Made by a program: the position numbers and the translations under genes. Below, piece after piece: positions 16,761 through 20,883 of a stretch of DNA of 20,883 bases (its first letter is position 1; each line of letters opens with the position of its first letter). Source of the stretch: Gracilaria caudata (lineage: Eukaryota > Rhodophyta > Florideophyceae > Gracilariales > Gracilariaceae); the NCBI GenBank assembly GCA_030374735.1, contig JASCIV010000409.1:1-20883 (forward strand). Reading direction: 5' to 3'. The notes beneath the pieces were generated by a model. It searched no databases, was not told where the DNA came from, and saw only the letters and a program-made list of their open reading frames with translations.

Positions 16761-17987
16761 CTAATGGCCTTCATCTGCCCGCTTCTTAATCATCTTGGAC
16801 CTGTCACTCACCCGTGGAAATGGATTCTTCTTTGATAAAACCAGATACTCAACCTTGTGAGAAATGTACCCCTTGATGTAACCATTGAAAATTAGATTAG
16901 CCAGAATGCACTCCACTTCATCACCATCCATGTCTATAGAACAGACTTTTAAGCTGGAGCTTATGCATCGCAAAGGTATCTTGTTATTCATCCACATGGT
17001 TTGCACTCTTCTGACTAAGGAGCGGTAAACAAGCGGCCTCATATTCTCCACAGCGAAATACAGAGCTTTGCGAATAAAGAACTCTTCATGTTTTTCCACT
17101 GCGCTATTGAAGAGCCCAACGTTGCCCGATTTAATGGCTTTGACAATGTCCATGAACCAAGTCATGTTTTGAATACCCAGCATTTTATCTGAAGGTAAGC
17201 TCCCTGTCAAGATTTTCGACGGTATGAGGTATAGCAAGACTTGTCTTCTGTTGTGCTGCATGTTCTGTGGTATATTTTTCAGAGAGAACTCCAAATCGCT
17301 AACAGCCTCCTCATATCTGTTCTCGTAGAGACGAAGCCGTCCTGTGAAATACCGATACGTCGCACGATGAGAAATAGGGAAGCTGTCGAAGTACCCCGAA
17401 GATCTTAAGCTGATGCTCTTTGTTAGATTACCACACAATCTTAAATTGTTGAGCTTAAAGTATATCTTGAGGAGTTGATTTACAATACCAAGCGTACCAA
17501 TCTTCTTTGACTGTTCCTCAATAGAAGCTCTGTCGTTATTTGTTAGCGTAAACCCCTTCTTAAGAACCCTTTCAGCCTCCTCCAACTTGCATGGTTTTTG
17601 CTTTGAAGCGACAAGTTGTCGATCGGCTTCTTCTCCAAGGATACGCAAGTCGACACAGAGCGCGACAAACGCAGAAATACACCAAGCAGTTTCATAATGT
17701 ATTGTTCCAGTAAGCAGAGTCAGCATTTGGGAAAGGTTGTCGAAAGCGGTTACCCAGTTGTTTGCATTCAACGCCGCCGCTGCTACGAAGCGTTTCTCCA
17801 CTATTTCTGGAAGTCGATCCCAGGGTTCTGGCATTCGATTTGGAAGACTGCCCCCTTCGACAACGTATTGTTCCATTGCTGACGTGGCCCTTCCGGATGA
17901 CAAACGCAAGAGTTCACGTAGCTCTTCGCCTTTCTTGACACGAATAGAATCTTCTAAGTCTTCGTTATATCTCGAGAGGGCATTCAT
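16761..17987 (-). CDS. PCID2: PCID2/Thp1-type PCI-domain protein of the TREX-2 complex
   Basis: An intron-free 408-residue protein; human PCID2 has about 399. Thp1/PCID2 forms part of TREX-2 with a Sac3/GANP scaffold and DSS1, linking transcription to mRNA export at nuclear pores. Family blocks are present: VALCVDLRILGEEADRQL, TLGIVNQLLKIYFKLNNLRL, RATYRYFTGRLRLYENRYEE and RRQVLLYLIPSKILTGSLPS. They continue with KHEEFFIRKALYFAVEN, then the winged-helix end DGDEVECILANLIFNGYIKG, YISH and LSKKNPFP. The helical repeats fill the first 300 residues and the PCI winged helix the rest. CSN12 is the closest alternative family, but spacing and the NPFP end favour PCID2. The ATG at 17987 is the first in the frame. 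A different plus-strand open frame begins 56 bp upstream. Confidence 0.93.
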   Translation of the reverse strand: MNALSRYNEDLEDSIRVKKGEELRELLRLSSGRATSAMEQYVVEGGSLPNRMPEPWDRLPEIVEKRFVAAAALNANNWVTAFDNLSQMLTLLTGTIHYETAWCISAFVALCVDLRILGEEADRQLVASKQKPCKLEEAERVLKKGFTLTNNDRASIEEQSKKIGTLGIVNQLLKIYFKLNNLRLCGNLTKSISLRSSGYFDSFPISHRATYRYFTGRLRLYENRYEEAVSDLEFSLKNIPQNMQHNRRQVLLYLIPSKILTGSLPSDKMLGIQNMTWFMDIVKAIKSGNVGLFNSAVEKHEEFFIRKALYFAVENMRPLVYRSLVRRVQTMWMNNKIPLRCISSSLKVCSIDMDGDEVECILANLIFNGYIKGYISHKVEYLVLSKKNPFPRVSDRSKMIKKRADEGH

Positions 17988-18042
17988 GATATATGTGTGT
18001 GCACTTGGCGAATGTGTGCAATGTGAGACTAAATGTTAGTGA

Positions 18043-18330
18043 GAAAGCAGTTGGATTACAGAGCAAGCGAAAAGGGAGACCAACCCAGACATCAAACCGT
18101 ACAAGTACGACTTCGAAGGGTCGTACGACGGTAGCGTTTACCCCCTAAGATATGGAATCTACACTTCTTCAGAGCATCTCCACCGGCAAGAACTTTGGGA
18201 GCAAACAAGCAAACACACTTACCCCAAGAACGACACTTGTACTGTAGTTATTAGCTGCATTAGTGTAGGTTCCGTAGTATCCGTCAGCGTTTTACTTCAA
18301 ATGATTGGTCGAAAGCACCTAGAATTTTAA
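18043..18330 (+). pseudogene. Orphan open frame with a possible membrane helix, no start codon
   Basis: A plus-strand frame is open from the TGA at 18040-18042 to TAA at 18328-18330, 95 codons, with no ATG until near its end. Its middle has C-ending, gene-like codons (for example PDIKPYKYDFEGSYDGSVYP), and the end holds a hydrophobic stretch (VVISCISVGSVVSVSVLL). It may be the last exon or a relic of a gene cut by the neighbouring transposon. It also overlaps the PCID2 promoter region, so chance is possible. Not recognised. Confidence 0.25.
18105..18126. repeat. Inverted repeat GTACGAC-8 nt-GTCGTAC
   Basis: A 7-bp perfect stem around TTCGAAGG, flanked by ACCGT (18096-18100) and ACGGT (18128-18132), which extend it imperfectly. 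It lies about 120 bp upstream of PCID2, so it could be a protein-binding dyad. It also lies inside the orphan open frame. Confidence 0.5.
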
Positions 18331-18351
18331 ATTAAAAAATCAATGGTTTAT

Positions 18352-18446
18352 TGATGTCCGTTCTGTACCCTTGTAAGAGAAGAAGCGTGACGAAAATGTT
18401 ATAGGCCGCGAAGCGGCCTACAACGAAGGGTACAAAACGGACATCA
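18352..18446. repeat. 21-bp inverted repeat enclosing a GC-rich hairpin
   Basis: The outer arms, 18352-18372 (starts TGATGTCCGTT) and 18426-18446 (ends AACGGACATCA), match at 20 of 21 positions. In the middle, TAGGCCGC-GAA-GCGGCCTA (18402-18420) is a perfect 8-bp stem with a GAA triloop. The nested structure lies on the transposase side of the PIF/Harbinger relic and may be a fold-back or subterminal element of it. Confidence 0.85.
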
Positions 18447-18819
18447 GCTCGGCAAAGGCTACCCAAAATAGATAGTTTATGCAACAGCGGAATTCCGTAA
18501 AGATTCACTAGGAAATGTGAAACAGCAATTTGTGACATTCTGAAAATACAGTTTCTCACGTCGTTACCGGTATGATCATACGCACCGTTCAAACGGTAGC
18601 AATGTCAGAAACAGTATCATGCTGCTCAAAGCATGAGAATTTTTGTACGCCAAAAGAAGGACTCCTTTGCAACTCTTCAAAGTAGGTTGCACATCTAACG
18701 CCTTATCTTCTTTCTTGTATACTACAAGCACTTCAAACAATCGAGTTCGCCAGGTTCTTAGTGCAGCCATACGCATCCTATCGACATCATTGACAAAACA
18801 TGGAGGCATATCTCCATCA

Positions 18820-19728
18820 CAAACGCCTCATTTCCTCAACAACAGAGTTTTCAAGCGACATGTACTCCCTCTCACCGAGTTCATCAATGGTTGCACTTCT
18901 GGCCGTAAAACTGCGCGCAATCGCTACTTTACAATTCCCTTACTCTCTACTTATGTGCTGCTCGCCCGCCTAGCGACACTTTTTCGCTGGACAGAGGAGA
19001 CAAGTTAAGCGAGATCTATAGGGAAACTATAGATTCGTTTCTCGACTGAACCCCTGCACCTCATATGAGCACCGTTCAGCTCTTCTTACATTGCGCCGAA
19101 AGCTGAATCCTTTTCTGTTGCAATCAGGGAGACGACTGAAGCATTGGAGAATTGTTTCGGGTTTATTGATGGGACTAATCTAGAAATCGCTCGCCCAAGT
19201 GATAACAGTATGCAAAATGTGGTGTATAACGGACATAGGCAAATGCAATGTCTAAACTTTCAAGCCATACTGACGCCCGATGGTATCGTTCTCCATCCAT
19301 ATGGTCCTGTCGAAGGAGAGAGACATGACTGGACTTTTTACTGTCGCTCGGAGATTGACCAAGTTTTGGAGGAGACTTGAGCGGTTGGAGAGAACCAGTA
19401 CTGTATCTATGATGACAGTGAATATAACGAAAGGGAGTACTTGGAGGTGCCGTTTCAAGGCTTTTATCTTAATGCCGACCAACGAGCGTTTAATACTGGT
19501 AGGGCAAGTGGGCGGGTCACAGTCGAATGGGAGTTCAAAGAACTTAAACTTTACTGGACCGCCATTGATTTCCCTCGCAAGATGAGAGTGCGGCAAGCTC
19601 CGGAGGGTGCGCAATATATGGCTGCGATTATTTTCATGAATGTGCGTACTTCCATGTATGGAAATCAGGTTTGGAGGTACTTCGGCTGCCAGCCGCCAAC
19701 CGTTGAGGACTATGTCGAAAGTCGTTAG
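18820..19728 (+). pseudogene. PIF/Harbinger (HARBI1-like, DDE_Tnp_4) transposase relic
   Basis: The nuclease core is clear. NCFGFIDGTNLEIARPS carries the first Asp (19168-19170); YNGHRQMQCLNFQ and PYGPVEGERHDW carry the second (19327-19329). After an in-frame TGA (19378-19380) the same frame resumes with NQYCIYDDSEYN and GRVTVEWEFKELKLYW (Glu at 19525-19527). It ends with the family's SMYGNQVWRYFGCQPPTVED and TAG. Upstream, YVLLARLATLFRWTEE and LSEIYRETIDSFLD match the helix-turn-helix part but lie in different frames, with stops near 19006 and 19066. This makes at least two frame changes plus the TGA, so the gene is broken. The N-terminal limit is uncertain. It converges on the Myb-like relic, the standard two-gene layout of this superfamily. 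Confidence 0.88.
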
Positions 19729-19757
19729 ATGGAAGACGGAGCTTGGCAAAGCGGCGA

Positions 19758-19804
19758 GCGCAAGTCCGCAGGGAGCGAGCCGGAGCGACCGTAGGACTTA
19801 GCGC
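19758..19804. repeat. GC-rich hairpin between the two transposon genes
   Basis: GCGCAAGTCC (19758-19767) pairs with GGACTTAGCGC (19794-19804) with one bulged base, and the loop contains repeated GGAGCGA words. A second small stem, GGAGC-CAT-GCTCC (19813-19825), follows inside the Myb-like gene's end. Lying between convergent stops, it may serve as a two-way transcript end or as a transposase or Myb binding region. Confidence 0.6.
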
Positions 19805-20726
19805 GGCTTCGCGGAGCCATGCTCCGTCGAGGATCCCCGCGCACCACTCTCCTTCTCTACCGCAGCGTGCGCAGGACCACCGCCCTTTGTACCGGTGTGG
19901 AACATGTTCATTAGAATCTTGAACTTTTCTAGTTCAAGACGGGCAGCAGATTCACGCTCTTCTTTTCTCTCTTGGCCATTCTTCGATCTCTCTTCTTTCT
20001 CATGATTAAACTGCTCCTTTTCAAACTGTAAACGTTGTATCTCCAGCTCGTGTCTGCGCGTTTCATTTTCCTGTAACGCCTTGGTAAGCACTACAGCATC
20101 ATCCTCTTCTAGCAAAGAAGAGCTTGCTCGCTTTTGTTTCTTTGCGCTGCGTGTAGTTACATCGTCTACATCTTTTGAGCTGATTTCATCGCTGCTTTCC
20201 TTTCGTCTTGTTGCTCGTTCTCATATAATTGGTCCGAGGCGTTTTTTTACGCTCTTTCTCTATCTTTTTCTCTCTCTTTTCCGTTTTGCATCTTTCCAAA
20301 TCGTCTCTCGCTTCCTTCATAGAACTCAAGAGCTCATCCATCTCCCCAATTTCGCCTCCTACTCCGCTCATGTTACGATTGCGACTTTCGCACTCGTCGA
20401 ATCGCTGCTGCAGGGGTTTGTATCTATCCTGCAAAGAATTCCAAGTGACTGGGGAAGTGAGCTTTTTTAGTCGCATTTGCTTTGATACTTTCAATCTCGA
20501 AGCGCTCTTTTGTTTCGCCGTTTGGCGCAATATGCGCCTTCGCCGCAGCTACTTCTCGTATGATGATCAAATCATCCGCTGCCGTGAAACGAGAACGGCG
20601 TCCTACTTTCCCGCTTTTGGGTGAAGTTGAGCTGGGTTGTGCGCCGGTGGCGACTGCAGGGTTAGGAGCATTTGCGATTGGCTGTTTCCCTTGTATAGAA
20701 GCCGCCGGATCGGGTACCGAATCCAT
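19798..20726 (-). pseudogene. Myb/SANT-like DNA-binding partner of the PIF/Harbinger element, frameshifted
   Basis: Three minus-strand frames read one after another make a Harbinger-type Myb-like protein. The first (from ATG 20726) has a Pro/Ala-rich lead, then RRSRFTAADDLIIIREVAAA. The second carries VTWNSLQDRYKPLQQRFDEC, the second half of the SANT-like domain, followed by an acidic and charged helix. The third is a long Glu/Arg/Lys coiled coil (RRHELEIQRLQFEKEQFNHE) ending at TAA 19798-19800. Frame changes fall near 20450 and near 20190. Introns there cannot be fully excluded but no good sites were noticed. In this superfamily the Myb-like protein carries the transposase to the nucleus and to the element ends. 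The copy is probably inactive. Confidence 0.75.
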
Positions 20727-20883
20727 CTGGTTCTATGAGATTCCACGCTCACGTGAGGGGTCCAGTCAGGTGGTGGTGACGGCTCGCTAAGGGGAGATAT
20801 GCCCCTCACCAATTCCTCCCGCCGCTTCACTATTTTGTACCATTTCACGAATAGTAGCGAAGCTTGCGTCGAGATTTCGGCAA
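20727..20883. other. Upstream flank of the Myb-like relic, window edge
   Basis: No gene is seen. An 8-bp inverted repeat, GTGAGGGG at 20753-20760 and CCCCTCAC at 20802-20809, spans a 41-base loop. It could be a subterminal binding site of the element, but the element's end was not found before the window stops. Confidence 0.35.

Noticed and set aside
19378..19380. In-frame TGA in the transposase as selenocysteine or programmed readthrough
   Set aside because: Other frame changes upstream in the same gene show ordinary decay, and no cysteine-equivalent position is known there in the family.
1..20883. Possible use of TGA as a sense codon, because nearly all good genes end in TAA or TAG and some relics read through TGA
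   Set aside because: MRE11, STK11, PCID2 and others run for hundreds of codons with no TGA and use TGG for conserved Trp. The sample of stops is small. TGA codons within the transposase relic are explained by decay.
1..20883. tRNA, rRNA and CRISPR arrays
   Set aside because: No B-box-like GGTTCGANTCC with a matching cloverleaf, no rRNA-like conserved stretches, and no spaced direct repeats were seen by eye. A covariance-model scan was not possible.

Overview
This looks like nuclear DNA from a eukaryote with very few introns. Eight protein-coding genes can be recognised or strongly argued, plus a likely 237-residue gene of unknown function. All but one are uninterrupted; only the RPL6 gene needs an intron, and that intron carries a perfect TACTAAC branch site. 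Few introns, near-balanced base composition, gene clusters with short spacers separated by gene-poor stretches, and decayed retrotransposon and PIF/Harbinger pieces best fit a red alga of the florideophyte type (Chondrus-like). That assignment is inference, about 60% sure, and rests on no database search.

Left part (1-5.6 kb): the minus strand opens with the RNase H domain of a non-LTR retrotransposon that runs off the window edge. A secreted cysteine-rich repeat protein (plus strand, 1404-2375) follows. Next come decayed LINE 3'-end debris (about 2.6-2.8 kb) and a complete MRE11 nuclease gene (minus strand).

Middle (5.6-10.7 kb): this is gene-poor. A single-finger C2H2 protein (7391-7894) sits between two long non-coding stretches. 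These hold a near-perfect 41-nt palindrome, a 22-A homopolymer, TATA-like motifs and a 13-bp hairpin.

Gene-dense block (10.7-18.0 kb): six genes strictly alternate strand. In order they are RPS23 (+), RPL6 (-), a UBE2J1/Ubc6-type ER ubiquitin-conjugating enzyme (+), an LKB1/STK11-type kinase (-), an unknown coiled-coil-like protein (+) and PCID2/Thp1 (-). Neighbours therefore share either a bidirectional promoter region or a convergent 3' end. The functions are housekeeping: translation, ER-associated degradation, kinase signalling, mRNA export and DNA break repair. The kinase keeps a C-terminal CaaX box, as animal LKB1 does.

Right part (18.0-20.9 kb): a decayed two-gene PIF/Harbinger DNA transposon. 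A DDE transposase relic (+) and a Myb/SANT-like partner relic (-) converge on a GC-rich spacer that can form hairpins. A large inverted repeat lies on the transposase side. Both genes carry frameshifts or stops, so the copy looks inactive. Its outer ends and target-site duplication were not identified.
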